DNA from: Woeseiaceae bacterium
Lineage (GTDB): Bacteria; Pseudomonadota; Gammaproteobacteria; Steroidobacterales; Woeseiaceae
NCBI GenBank assembly: GCA_028277185.1
Contig: JANQGQ010000044.1
Span: 1-64,000, forward strand
Length of the DNA: 64,000 nucleotides
Reading direction: 5' to 3'
Below are positions 48,774 to 56,460 of this stretch, one piece after another (the stretch's first letter is position 1; each line of letters opens with the position of its first letter). The notes beneath the pieces are model-generated. The model ran no database searches and was not told the origin of the DNA. It saw only the letters and a program-made list of their open reading frames with translations. Both the position numbers and the translations under genes were made by a program.

Positions 48774-49889
48774 ATGCATTGGTCCTTGCGGCTCGTTCTT
48801 GCGAGTTCATTCTTCTTCGTTCCGCTTTCCACGCCAACTGCCTATGCCGGCGGCGAGCTTGCGCTCAATCACGTGTGGTCGCGGATGGCCGATATCTACG
48901 GCGAGCCCGGGTCGGTCGAGTCGGCGGAGTTCTCTCCCGACGGCAACTACATCGTCACCGGCAGCAAGTTCGACTTTACGGTGCGCCTGTTTCGCGTCGC
49001 CGACGGTCATCAGATGTGGATGCGGACGGTGCCCGACGAGATCGAACGGGTCGCGTTTACCGGCGACGGCGGGCAGGTCGTGTCGGTGAGCGAGGACTTC
49101 ATGCTGCGGGTATTCGATTCCGCCAGCGGCGAGGTCGTGGCCGACTATGAGCACGAGAACGGGATCGACGGACTCGCCTTGTCCATCGACGGCCGCTACA
49201 TGGTGAGCGGACAGGAGCGCGTCGACGGTGTCGGTCCGGCGAGGGTATTCGATACGCGGACCTGGGAGGTCGTGGCGACCGTCGAGCATCCCGGAACGGT
49301 CAACGAGATCGACTTTTCCTCCGACGGCAAGTACATGGCGACGGTCGGCGATAAATCCGCGCGCGTCTGGAACGTGGCCGACTGGTCGCTGCACTGGGAG
49401 CGCAGGATCGACGAAGCGCCCCTGCTCGGCGACTTGCGACACATCTACATCAACACGAAGTTCAGTCCCGACGGCGGCATGCTGGCCGTCGGCGGCACGC
49501 ATGGTTTCGTTTACCTCTACGACGCGGCGACCGGCGATCTCCTGCGCCGCTTCAACAAGTCCGGTCAGAAGACCGAGACGGTGGAGTGGACGAAGGACGG
49601 CCGCCATCTGCTGGTCGCCGGGCACGGCACGACGATCGACTTCTACCGCACCGGGCAACTGCTCGATTCGGAAATCAGCAACGACGCGCTCCCTTACGCG
49701 CTGCGGGCGACCGTGTCGGATGCGCTCGAGTACATGCACTTCAACCGGATCGGGACCTTGCTGACGACCGCGCATCAGGACGGCACGGTGCAGCTCTGGA
49801 CGTTCATGTCGGACGATCCGACGATCAACGCGAGGCGGCATGAGGAGATCGGCCGCCAGCAGCGGGAACGCTACCGGGAGCAGCAGTGA
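48774..49889 (+). CDS. Exported WD40 beta-propeller, paralogue of the one at 27651-28778
   Basis: The 371-residue protein has a signal peptide ending near AYAGG and WD40-like blades (EFSPDGNYIVTGSKFD, DFSSDGKYMATVGDKSARVW, KFSPDGGMLAVGG). It ends in a charged Arg/Gln/Glu-rich helix like its paralogue. The shared opening W-R-DI-GE-VESAEFS-DG-YIV and last-blade sequence AHQDGTVQLW show a recent family relationship. It is co-translated with GH28 (GTGA overlap), so a scaffolding or recruitment role for secreted enzymes is likely. A GGGAG ribosome site precedes ATG 48774. Confidence 0.85.
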   Translation: MHWSLRLVLASSFFFVPLSTPTAYAGGELALNHVWSRMADIYGEPGSVESAEFSPDGNYIVTGSKFDFTVRLFRVADGHQMWMRTVPDEIERVAFTGDGGQVVSVSEDFMLRVFDSASGEVVADYEHENGIDGLALSIDGRYMVSGQERVDGVGPARVFDTRTWEVVATVEHPGTVNEIDFSSDGKYMATVGDKSARVWNVADWSLHWERRIDEAPLLGDLRHIYINTKFSPDGGMLAVGGTHGFVYLYDAATGDLLRRFNKSGQKTETVEWTKDGRHLLVAGHGTTIDFYRTGQLLDSEISNDALPYALRATVSDALEYMHFNRIGTLLTTAHQDGTVQLWTFMSDDPTINARRHEEIGRQQRERYREQQ

Positions 49890-51361
49890 AGCGTCGTCCG
49901 CCGCTTCGCGGAGTGACCCGACGCGACGTTCTTCAGCACGGGAGCGTCCTCATTGTCGCATCGGCCGGCGGCCTGTTGAGCGCCTGCCGTCCGGCCGGCG
50001 GCCCCGCGCCGGCGACGCCGGATCAGGGCGGCACCGATGCGCGCGACCCGTGGGACGCGGCGGAGACGATCGTCGCCGGCATCCCGGCGCCGCGAATACC
50101 CGATGTTGTCCGCAATGTCCTCGAATTCGATGCGGCGCCCGGCAACGAACGCGACAGCCGCGCGGCGATTCAGGCCGCGATCGACGCGACGGCCGATGCC
50201 GGCGGCGGGCGGGTCGTGATCCCGCGCGGAGACTGGTTCAGCGACGGACCGCTCAGGCTTCGCAGTCGTATCGATCTGCACATCGCGGCCGGCGCGCATC
50301 TCAGGTTCTCGGGACGTGCGGCAAGTTACCTGCCGGTCGTCAAGACGCGCTGGGAAGGCACCGAGGTGTGGACTTACTCGCCCATGGTGTTCGCGGATGG
50401 ACTCGAAGACGTCATGATCTCGGGAAGTGGAACGATCGACGGCCAGGGCGAAGCGAACTTCCTGCCCTGGCGCCAGAAACAGAAGCCCGATCAGAACGCT
50501 CTGCGCCAGATGGGCATCGACGGCGTTCCCGTCGACCAGCGGGTTTTCGGCGAGGGGCACTTTCTGCGACCGCACTTCGTCCAGTTCCGCGAATGCCGGC
50601 GGGTGCTGATCGACGGGCCGACCTTCGTCGACTCCCCGTTCTGGGTGAACCATCTGCTGTACTGCGATCAGGCCGTCGTTCGCAACATCCACGTCGTCAG
50701 CCATCACATCAACAGCGACGGCGTCGACGTGGACAGCTCCACGAACGTAGTGATCGAAAACTGCCGCTTCGACGTCGGCGACGACGGCGTCGCGATCAAA
50801 TCGGGCCGCGACCAGGACGGCTGGCGGGTAAACCGGCCGTCGCAGAACGTCGTGATTCGGGACTGCGAGTACCTCGGCGAGACGGGTGGCGCGATGGCCA
50901 TCGGCAGCGAGATGTCGGGCGGTGTCAGCGACGTCTTCGTCGAGAACTACCGCATGGCGAAGGTGCACCACGCCCTGTACTTCAAGGCCAATCTGGATCG
51001 CGGCGGCAAGATCGAGCGCGTCTTTATCCGCAACATCGATGTCGGCGCCGCCGACAGCCTGTTGATATTCACCAACGATTATCACAGCTACCGCGGCGGC
51101 AACTACCCGGCGCGCTTCGAGAACGTGAGCGTCGCGAACGTCAGTTGCGATACGGCGAGAGTCGGCCTGAGCATCGTCGGCCACGAGCGCGCGCCCGTTC
51201 GCAACGTGACGCTCGACAACGTCCGCATCGGGTCCGCCGAAACGCCGATGCAAATCCGCTACGCCGAGGGTCTCGACTTCGACGACGTGTGGATCGACGG
51301 CGTCCGCGTCAGCGCGCCGCTCAACGGCACGAGCGGCCCCGACGTCAAGCTGAGGCACTAG
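49886..51361 (+). CDS. GH28-family glycosidase (polygalacturonase-like), exported lipoprotein
   Basis: A 491-residue right-handed parallel beta-helix enzyme. A twin-arginine motif (TRRDVLQHG) is followed by a hydrophobic stretch and a lipobox-like LLSAC, so export by Tat with lipidation is possible. The catalytic aspartates of GH28 are present as Asp278 in NSDGVDV and Asp299-Asp300 in GDDGVAIKSG; the usual GHG and RIK positions are altered (AIGSE, FKANLDRGG). GH28 enzymes cleave galacturonic acid or rhamnogalacturonan links; the altered subsites suggest a different uronide. GTG 49886 overlaps the WD40 stop. Hairpin 51376-51462 follows the stop by 14 nt. Confidence 0.88.
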   Translation: MKRRPPLRGVTRRDVLQHGSVLIVASAGGLLSACRPAGGPAPATPDQGGTDARDPWDAAETIVAGIPAPRIPDVVRNVLEFDAAPGNERDSRAAIQAAIDATADAGGGRVVIPRGDWFSDGPLRLRSRIDLHIAAGAHLRFSGRAASYLPVVKTRWEGTEVWTYSPMVFADGLEDVMISGSGTIDGQGEANFLPWRQKQKPDQNALRQMGIDGVPVDQRVFGEGHFLRPHFVQFRECRRVLIDGPTFVDSPFWVNHLLYCDQAVVRNIHVVSHHINSDGVDVDSSTNVVIENCRFDVGDDGVAIKSGRDQDGWRVNRPSQNVVIRDCEYLGETGGAMAIGSEMSGGVSDVFVENYRMAKVHHALYFKANLDRGGKIERVFIRNIDVGAADSLLIFTNDYHSYRGGNYPARFENVSVANVSCDTARVGLSIVGHERAPVRNVTLDNVRIGSAETPMQIRYAEGLDFDDVWIDGVRVSAPLNGTSGPDVKLRH

Positions 51362-51375
51362 GGAAGTATGCGCAA

Positions 51376-51462
51376 GGATAGCGGGCGGGCGAGGGTCCTT
51401 TGCGGGATGGCTCCCTTCGGTCCGCTTAATTCCCGCAAAGGACCCTCGCCCGCCCGCTATCC
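51376..51462 (+). repeat. Long perfect hairpin, copy 1 of a shared-loop element
   Basis: Arms 51376-51407 and 51431-51462 are 32-nt perfect inverted copies around a 23-nt loop (51408-51430). The inner stem GCGGGA/TCCCGC and the loop are shared, 21 of 23 loop positions, with copy 2 read on the minus strand, while the outer stem is unrelated. It lies just after the GH28 stop in sense orientation. It may act as a transcript 3' hairpin or a mobile palindromic element. Confidence 0.85.
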
Positions 51463-51521
51463 CGAAACATTGTGGGAAACGCAAGTTCCGCTGCCACTCA
51501 GGTCAGACACCGTAGCAAGCC

Positions 51522-51606
51522 GGCCTTGTCGTCCGGATGGTGTGTAGCGGGAATAAAGCGGACCGCAGGGAGCCATCCCGCTACACACCATCCGGACGGC
51601 AAGGCC
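51522..51606 (-). repeat. Long hairpin, copy 2 of the shared-loop element, inverted
   Basis: Arms 51522-51552 and 51576-51606 are 31 nt with one G-U-compatible mismatch, and the loop 51553-51575 is again 23 nt. Read on the minus strand the loop begins TGGCTCCC and includes CGGTCCGCTT as in copy 1. It lies 36 nt past the stop of the minus-strand enolase-family gene, so both copies follow convergent genes in sense. Confidence 0.85.
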
Positions 51607-51642
51607 GCAAACGCCACGACAAAGCCACTGCCCGGCAACGAG

Positions 51643-52842
51643 TCAGACGCGGTACCGGCGGATCATGTCCTCGTCGAACTCGAGGCCCAGCCCGGGCCGC
51701 TCTGACACCGTCGTGTGTCCGTCTTCGACCGGAACGGCGGGCAGCGACGGGTTGAAGTGCGAGCGCGCGCTCGGATAGACCTCCATGATCAGCCCGTTGT
51801 CGACCGACGCCATCGTCTGCATCGACATGTGCACGGTGCCGTGCGGCGCGACCGGGATGTGAAACGCGGACGCAAGCGCGGCGATCTTGCGGTACTCGGT
51901 GATGCCGCCGGCCTTGACGACGTCGAGATTGAGAATGTCGGCTGAGCCGGCCTGAACCAGATCCCGGGCACCCCAGCGCGTGAACTCGTTTTCGCCGGCG
52001 ACGATCGGCATGTCCAGCGCTTGCCGAACCTCGGCACAGCCCGCGAAATCGTCGGGCATGACCGGTTCCTCGAACCAGTACGGCCGGTACTCTTCGAGGG
52101 CGCGGCCGAGACGGATCGCTTCGTACGCTTTGAGCCCGTTATTGGCGTCGAGCATGATGCCGATGTCGTCGCCCAGCGCCTTGCGCACCGCCGCGACGCG
52201 CTCGACGTCTTCGCTGAGCGGCGCGCCCGCGACCTTCATCTTGACGACCTTGAAGCCCTCGTCGACGTAGCCTTCCATCTCCCTGACGAGATCGCGGATC
52301 CCTTTGCGTTCCGCGTAGTAGCCGCCGGCCGCGTACACCGGAATCCGCGTGCGGAACGTGCCGAGGATTCGATGCACGGGCAGGCCGAGCGCCTGCCCGA
52401 TGATGTCCCAGATTGCGACGTCGAGTGAGCCCATCGCCTTTATGTAAATGCCCTTGGCGATGGACTTGCGGTTGTAGCGGTACATCCGGTCCCAGAGGCG
52501 CTCCGGTTCGAGCAGGTTCTGACCTTTGAGTCTCGAGAAGGCTTCGCCTTCGATCACCTCACGCGGGGCTTTCGGCCGGCTCCGCCCGACGATACCCTGG
52601 TCTGTGTGCACCTCGAGGATGCTGTCGGTCGGCGGACCGCCCCCGTAGCTTCGGATTGCGTTCCACTTGAGGGGCAACGTCCCCGGAAATTCGAGTTCGA
52701 TGAACTCCAGCCGGGTGATGCGGATGCGCTTCAGCGCGTCTTCCACGGCGCCCGCATGACCTGGCAGTGCGACCGCCGCTGCACCGCCGGCCGCCGCGAA
52801 CTTCAGCGCATCGCGCCGCGTGATCGATGGTTTGGTGTCCAT
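51643..52842 (-). CDS. Tat-exported mandelate racemase/enolase-superfamily enzyme
   Basis: The 399-residue protein has a twin-arginine signal (SITRRDALKFAAAGG) and a complete enolase-superfamily barrel. It shows the KxK motif (VVKMKVAG), metal ligands DANNG, EEPVMPDD and AGENEFTR, and the His in VAPHGTVHM. These are the residues of acid-sugar dehydratases and racemases such as mandelate racemase or L-rhamnonate-type enzymes. An AGGAGAG ribosome site precedes ATG 52842. It is divergent from the lactate permease-like gene, with a palindromic element between. The substrate is probably an aldonate or uronate; a periplasmic location is unusual. Confidence 0.88.
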   Translation of the reverse strand: MDTKPSITRRDALKFAAAGGAAAVALPGHAGAVEDALKRIRITRLEFIELEFPGTLPLKWNAIRSYGGGPPTDSILEVHTDQGIVGRSRPKAPREVIEGEAFSRLKGQNLLEPERLWDRMYRYNRKSIAKGIYIKAMGSLDVAIWDIIGQALGLPVHRILGTFRTRIPVYAAGGYYAERKGIRDLVREMEGYVDEGFKVVKMKVAGAPLSEDVERVAAVRKALGDDIGIMLDANNGLKAYEAIRLGRALEEYRPYWFEEPVMPDDFAGCAEVRQALDMPIVAGENEFTRWGARDLVQAGSADILNLDVVKAGGITEYRKIAALASAFHIPVAPHGTVHMSMQTMASVDNGLIMEVYPSARSHFNPSLPAVPVEDGHTTVSERPGLGLEFDEDMIRRYRV

Positions 52843-52942
52843 GAACTCTCCTGTGCCGCGCAGTTGCGTCGCTATTACATCCGTTACAGAATAGCCCAGC
52901 ACGAACTCTACTGAAAAAAAAATTACAAACGTTCCGATGATT

Positions 52943-52996
52943 AAAAGGTGTCAGACCTATTTCTTCCTTTAGCAAAAAATAAGTCTGACACCTTTT
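52943..52996. repeat. Long REP-like palindrome between divergent genes
   Basis: AAAAGGTGTCAGAC (52943-52956) and GTCTGACACCTTTT (52983-52996) are perfect inverted copies, extended inward by CTATTT/AAATAA with one mismatch. The inner loop is T/A-rich. It resembles dispersed palindromes seen near REP-associated transposases in gammaproteobacteria. It occupies the divergent spacer and overlaps the upstream part of the permease frame. Confidence 0.75.
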
Positions 52997-53018
52997 GATC
53001 CTGACAGCGGGGGAAACC

Positions 53019-54734
53019 GTGTCCTTGGGTCTGCTCGCGGCACTAGCGGCCGCGCCAATCGTTCTTGCCGGCGTACTCATCGTCGGTTTTCGTCTGCCGG
53101 CCCGAACGGCGATGCCGGTCACCTTCGTGCTGACGGCGGCGATCGCCGTGACCGTCTGGGGCATGCCCGCGACCGCGGTCGCCGCCGCCACGGTGCAGGG
53201 GCTGTTCGTCACCTTCGACATCCTGATGATCATCTTCGGCGCGATCCTGCTGCTGAACACGCTCCGCTACTCGGGCGCGCTCAGCGCCATCCGCCATGGT
53301 TTCTCGGAGATCAGTCCGGATCGGCGCATCCAGGTGATCATCATCGGCTGGATGTTCGGCTGCTTCATCGAAGGCGCCTCGGGTTTCGGCACACCGGCGG
53401 CGATTGTGGCGCCACTACTCGTCGCGCTCGGCTTTCCCGCGATCGCGGCGGTGATGCTCGGGATGATGGTGCAGAGCACGCCGGTGACTTTCGGCGCCGT
53501 CGGCACGCCGATACTCGTCGGCGTGCAGAGCGGTCTCGACAGTCCCGACGTGCTCGCGGCGCTCGCCGCGGGCGGGATCGACAAGTCCGAATACCTGCAG
53601 ATCGTCACCGTCAACGTGGTCACGCTGCACGCGATTGCGGGAACGGTCATGCCGCTCCTGATGGTCGCGATGATGACGCGCTTCTTCGGCGCGAACCGTT
53701 CCTGGCGCGAAGGCCTGGCCGTTCTGCCCTTTGCCATCTTCGGCGGTTTCGCGTTCACGGTGCCGTATTACCTGACCGGTGTCCTGCTCGGGCCGGAGTT
53801 CCCGTCCATCCTCGGCGCGTTGATCGGCATGGCGATCGTCACGACCGCGGCCCGAGCGGGCTTTCTCGTGCCGAAGACGACCTGGGACTTCGCGCCGGCG
53901 TCGAACTGGCCCGACGACTGGTCGGGGCGGCTGCGCATCGATCTCGACGAGCACGTCGCCGCCGGCGGCAATGGCGGCGCAATGCCGTTGTGGAAGGCCT
54001 GGCTGCCGTATCTGCTGGTAGCGGCACTGCTCGTGCTGACGCGGGTGCGGGAGCTACCCTTCGGCGATTGGCTCAGGTCGGTTCGCTTCGCCTGGAACGG
54101 CATCTTCGATACCGGCATATCCGCCGCGACGACGCCGCTGTACCTGCCGGCGTCGATCCTGATTGCGGTGGCCTGCCTCACCGTACTGCTGCACCGCATG
54201 CCCACCGAACGGTTCGGCCGGGCGTTTACGGAGTCGTCGCGCATGCTGCTCGGTGCCGGTTTCGTGCTGATCTTCACGGTGCCGATGGTGCGGATCTATA
54301 TCAACTCAGGCAGCGGCACCGAGCTCGACAGCATGCCGATCATCATGGCGCAGTGGGTATCGACGAACGTCGGCCAGGTGTGGCCATTGTGCGCGCCGAC
54401 GATCGGCGCGCTCGGGGCGTTCATTGCCGGCAGCAATACGGTCAGCAACCTGATGTTCGTGCTGTTCCAGTACGGCATCGCGCAGAACCTCGGTATGTCC
54501 ACGGCGCTCGTCGTGGCACTGCAGGCCGTCGGCGCCGCGGCAGGAAACATGATTGCCATTCACAACGTCGTTGCCGCCTCGGCGACCGTGGGCCTGTTGG
54601 GGCAGGAAGGCCGAACGCTGCGGCGGACGCTGCTGCCGACGGCCTACTATCTGACCGCGGTCGGTATCATGGGGCTGCTTGCCGTGCACGTGCTCGGCGT
54701 GGCCGATCCCTTGCTCGCTGGCCGGAGCCCGTGA
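53019..54734 (+). CDS. LctP/GlcA-family lactate or glycolate permease
   Basis: A 571-residue inner-membrane transporter with about 12-14 segments, matching the LldP/GlcA family. Typical blocks are [33 protein letters not shown] and [19 protein letters not shown] with [21 protein letters not shown]. It imports L-lactate, D-lactate or glycolate with protons. GTG 53019 follows GGGGGAA; an earlier TTG lies inside the palindrome. It is co-transcribed with hydroxypyruvate isomerase (1-nt overlap) and tartronate semialdehyde reductase, so glycolate is a fitting substrate. Confidence 0.92.
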   Translation: MSLGLLAALAAAPIVLAGVLIVGFRLPARTAMPVTFVLTAAIAVTVWGMPATAVAAATVQGLFVTFDILMIIFGAILLLNTLRYSGALSAIRHGFSEISPDRRIQVIIIGWMFGCFIEGASGFGTPAAIVAPLLVALGFPAIAAVMLGMMVQSTPVTFGAVGTPILVGVQSGLDSPDVLAALAAGGIDKSEYLQIVTVNVVTLHAIAGTVMPLLMVAMMTRFFGANRSWREGLAVLPFAIFGGFAFTVPYYLTGVLLGPEFPSILGALIGMAIVTTAARAGFLVPKTTWDFAPASNWPDDWSGRLRIDLDEHVAAGGNGGAMPLWKAWLPYLLVAALLVLTRVRELPFGDWLRSVRFAWNGIFDTGISAATTPLYLPASILIAVACLTVLLHRMPTERFGRAFTESSRMLLGAGFVLIFTVPMVRIYINSGSGTELDSMPIIMAQWVSTNVGQVWPLCAPTIGALGAFIAGSNTVSNLMFVLFQYGIAQNLGMSTALVVALQAVGAAAGNMIAIHNVVAASATVGLLGQEGRTLRRTLLPTAYYLTAVGIMGLLAVHVLGVADPLLAGRSP

Positions 54735-55513
54735 TGCCCAGACTTGCGGCGAACCTGTCGATGCTGTTCACGGAAGTGTCGTTCATGGAGCGGTTCCGGG
54801 CGGCGGCCAGGGCGGGATTCACCGGGGTCGAATACCTGCATCCCTATGCGGAGCGCGCGGCGGACATCGCGGATCAGCTGAAGGCGAACGGCCTTAAGCA
54901 GGTGCTGTTCAATTTCCCGCCCGGCGATTGGGAAGCCGGCGATCGCGGCATTGCCGGCTTGCCGGAACGTAGCAGCGAATTTCGCGACGGCGTCGGTCTG
55001 GCGATCGAGTATGCGCTGGCGACGGGCTGCCGGCGGCTGCACGCAATGGCGGGCCTCTCGCACGATCCGGACCGGATCGCGATGCACCTCGAGACTTACG
55101 CGGCGAACGTGCAGTTTGCGGCGGACGCCGCCGCGCGGCACGGTATCGACATCATGGTGGAGGCGATCAACTCGCGCGTCGACATGCCGGGTTACATCGT
55201 CGACACCGCCGACAAGGTACTCGCCGTCATCGATGCTATCGACCGGCCTAACGTCTATATTCAGTACGACGTCTATCACATGCAGATAATGCACGGCGAC
55301 CTGGCGCGGTCGATAGACCGGCTGCTGCCGCGTATCGGACACATGCAGCTTGCGGACAACCCGGGCCGCCACGAGCCCGGCACCGGCGAGATCGACTACG
55401 GCTGGCTGCTTGCCCATATCGACGCGGCCGGCTACACCGGTTGGGTCGGTTGTGAGTATCGTCCGGCCGGTGAGACGGCCGCGGGGCTGGGCTGGGCCGC
55501 AACCTGGCTGTAG
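54734..55513 (+). CDS. hyi: Hydroxypyruvate isomerase
   Basis: A 259-residue TIM-barrel enzyme of the Hyi/OtnI family, opening LAANLSMLFTEVSFMERFRAAARAGFTGVEYLHPY. The metal and substrate residues are in MVEAINSRVDMPGY and IQYDVYHMQIMHGDLA, and the C terminus has GEIDYGWLL. It interconverts hydroxypyruvate and tartronate semialdehyde. ATG 54734 shares one base with the permease stop (TGATG). The frame extends far upstream, but only this start begins the family. Confidence 0.92.
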   Translation: MPRLAANLSMLFTEVSFMERFRAAARAGFTGVEYLHPYAERAADIADQLKANGLKQVLFNFPPGDWEAGDRGIAGLPERSSEFRDGVGLAIEYALATGCRRLHAMAGLSHDPDRIAMHLETYAANVQFAADAAARHGIDIMVEAINSRVDMPGYIVDTADKVLAVIDAIDRPNVYIQYDVYHMQIMHGDLARSIDRLLPRIGHMQLADNPGRHEPGTGEIDYGWLLAHIDAAGYTGWVGCEYRPAGETAAGLGWAATWL

Positions 55514-55532
55514 CAAACAAGGGGAGAGAACA

Positions 55533-56420
55533 TTGGATATTGCGTTCATCGGCGTTGGCACGATGGGGCGGCCCATGGCCGGACACTTGCAACGCGCCGG
55601 CCACCGGCTGCATCTCGTCGGGCACCGCACGCCGCTGCCTGACGAACTGCTTGCCAACGCTGCGGTCGAGTGCGCATCGCCGCGGGCCGCCGCTCAGGCG
55701 GCAGACTGCGTGATACTCATGCTGCCCGACACGCCGCAGGTCGGGAGCGTGCTGTTCGACGAAGACGGCGTCGCCGAGGGGCTCTCGGCCGGTAAGACCG
55801 TCATCGACATGAGTTCGATCAGTCCGATCGAAACGCGCCGCTTCGCCGAGAGGATCGAAGCGCTCGGCTGCGACTACGTCGACGCGCCGGTATCGGGCGG
55901 CGAGATCGGCGCGCAGCAGGGAACGCTCAGCATCATGGTGGGCGCGAGCGAAGCGGCGTTCGAGCGTGTGCGGCCGCTGTTTGAAGAGATGGGACAGAAC
56001 ATCACCCGCGTCGGCGAGATCGGCGCCGGACAGACCTGCAAGGTCGCCAATCAGATCATCGTGGCGCTGACGATCGAAGCCGTCGCCGAGGGCCTGCTCT
56101 TAGCCAGCAAGGCTGGCGCCGATCCGGCCAAGGTGCGCGAAGCCCTGATGGGCGGCTTCGCCTCGTCGAAGATCCTCGAGGTTCACGGTGCCCGCATGAT
56201 CGAGCGCAACTTTGAGCCGGGCTTCCGCATCGAGCTGCACAGCAAAGACCTCAACCTCGCTCTCGAGAGTGCCCGTTCGCTGGGCGTGTCGCTGCCGAAC
56301 ACCGCTACCGCGCAGGAGTTGTTCAACGCCTGCATGGCCAACGGCGGCGCACGCTGGGACCATTCGGCGATCGCCAAAGCACTGGAGATGCTCGCCGCTG
56401 GGTCCATCAGGCCGGACTGA
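55533..56420 (+). CDS. garR: Tartronate semialdehyde reductase (2-hydroxy-3-oxopropionate reductase)
   Basis: A 295-residue member of the 3-hydroxyisobutyrate dehydrogenase family, from TTG 55533 after GGGGAGAG. The NAD(P)-binding start is DIAFIGVGTMGRPMAGHLQ, DAPVSGGEIGAQQGTLSIM is the substrate loop, and the catalytic Lys lies in GAGQTCKVANQI. It reduces tartronate semialdehyde to D-glycerate, feeding the glycerate 2-kinase at 38251. It follows hyi by 19 bp in the permease operon. E. coli has two such enzymes, GarR and GlxR; they are not distinguishable here. Confidence 0.92.
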   Translation: MDIAFIGVGTMGRPMAGHLQRAGHRLHLVGHRTPLPDELLANAAVECASPRAAAQAADCVILMLPDTPQVGSVLFDEDGVAEGLSAGKTVIDMSSISPIETRRFAERIEALGCDYVDAPVSGGEIGAQQGTLSIMVGASEAAFERVRPLFEEMGQNITRVGEIGAGQTCKVANQIIVALTIEAVAEGLLLASKAGADPAKVREALMGGFASSKILEVHGARMIERNFEPGFRIELHSKDLNLALESARSLGVSLPNTATAQELFNACMANGGARWDHSAIAKALEMLAAGSIRPD

Positions 56421-56437
56421 GCAGCCGGACTGAGCAG
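56412..56437 (+). repeat. 13-bp tandem duplication across the garR stop codon
   Basis: CCGGACTGAGCAG occurs twice in tandem (56412-56424 and 56425-56437), duplicating the stop codon context. It is likely a slippage duplication without functional effect. Confidence 0.6.
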
Positions 56438-56460
56438 CCGGCCTCGTCGGGGGCCGCGAT

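Noticed and set aside
49871-51484. Minus-strand open frame of about 537 codons opposite GH28
   Set aside because: GH28 catalytic motifs on the plus strand are unambiguous; the antisense has low-complexity acidic/basic composition.
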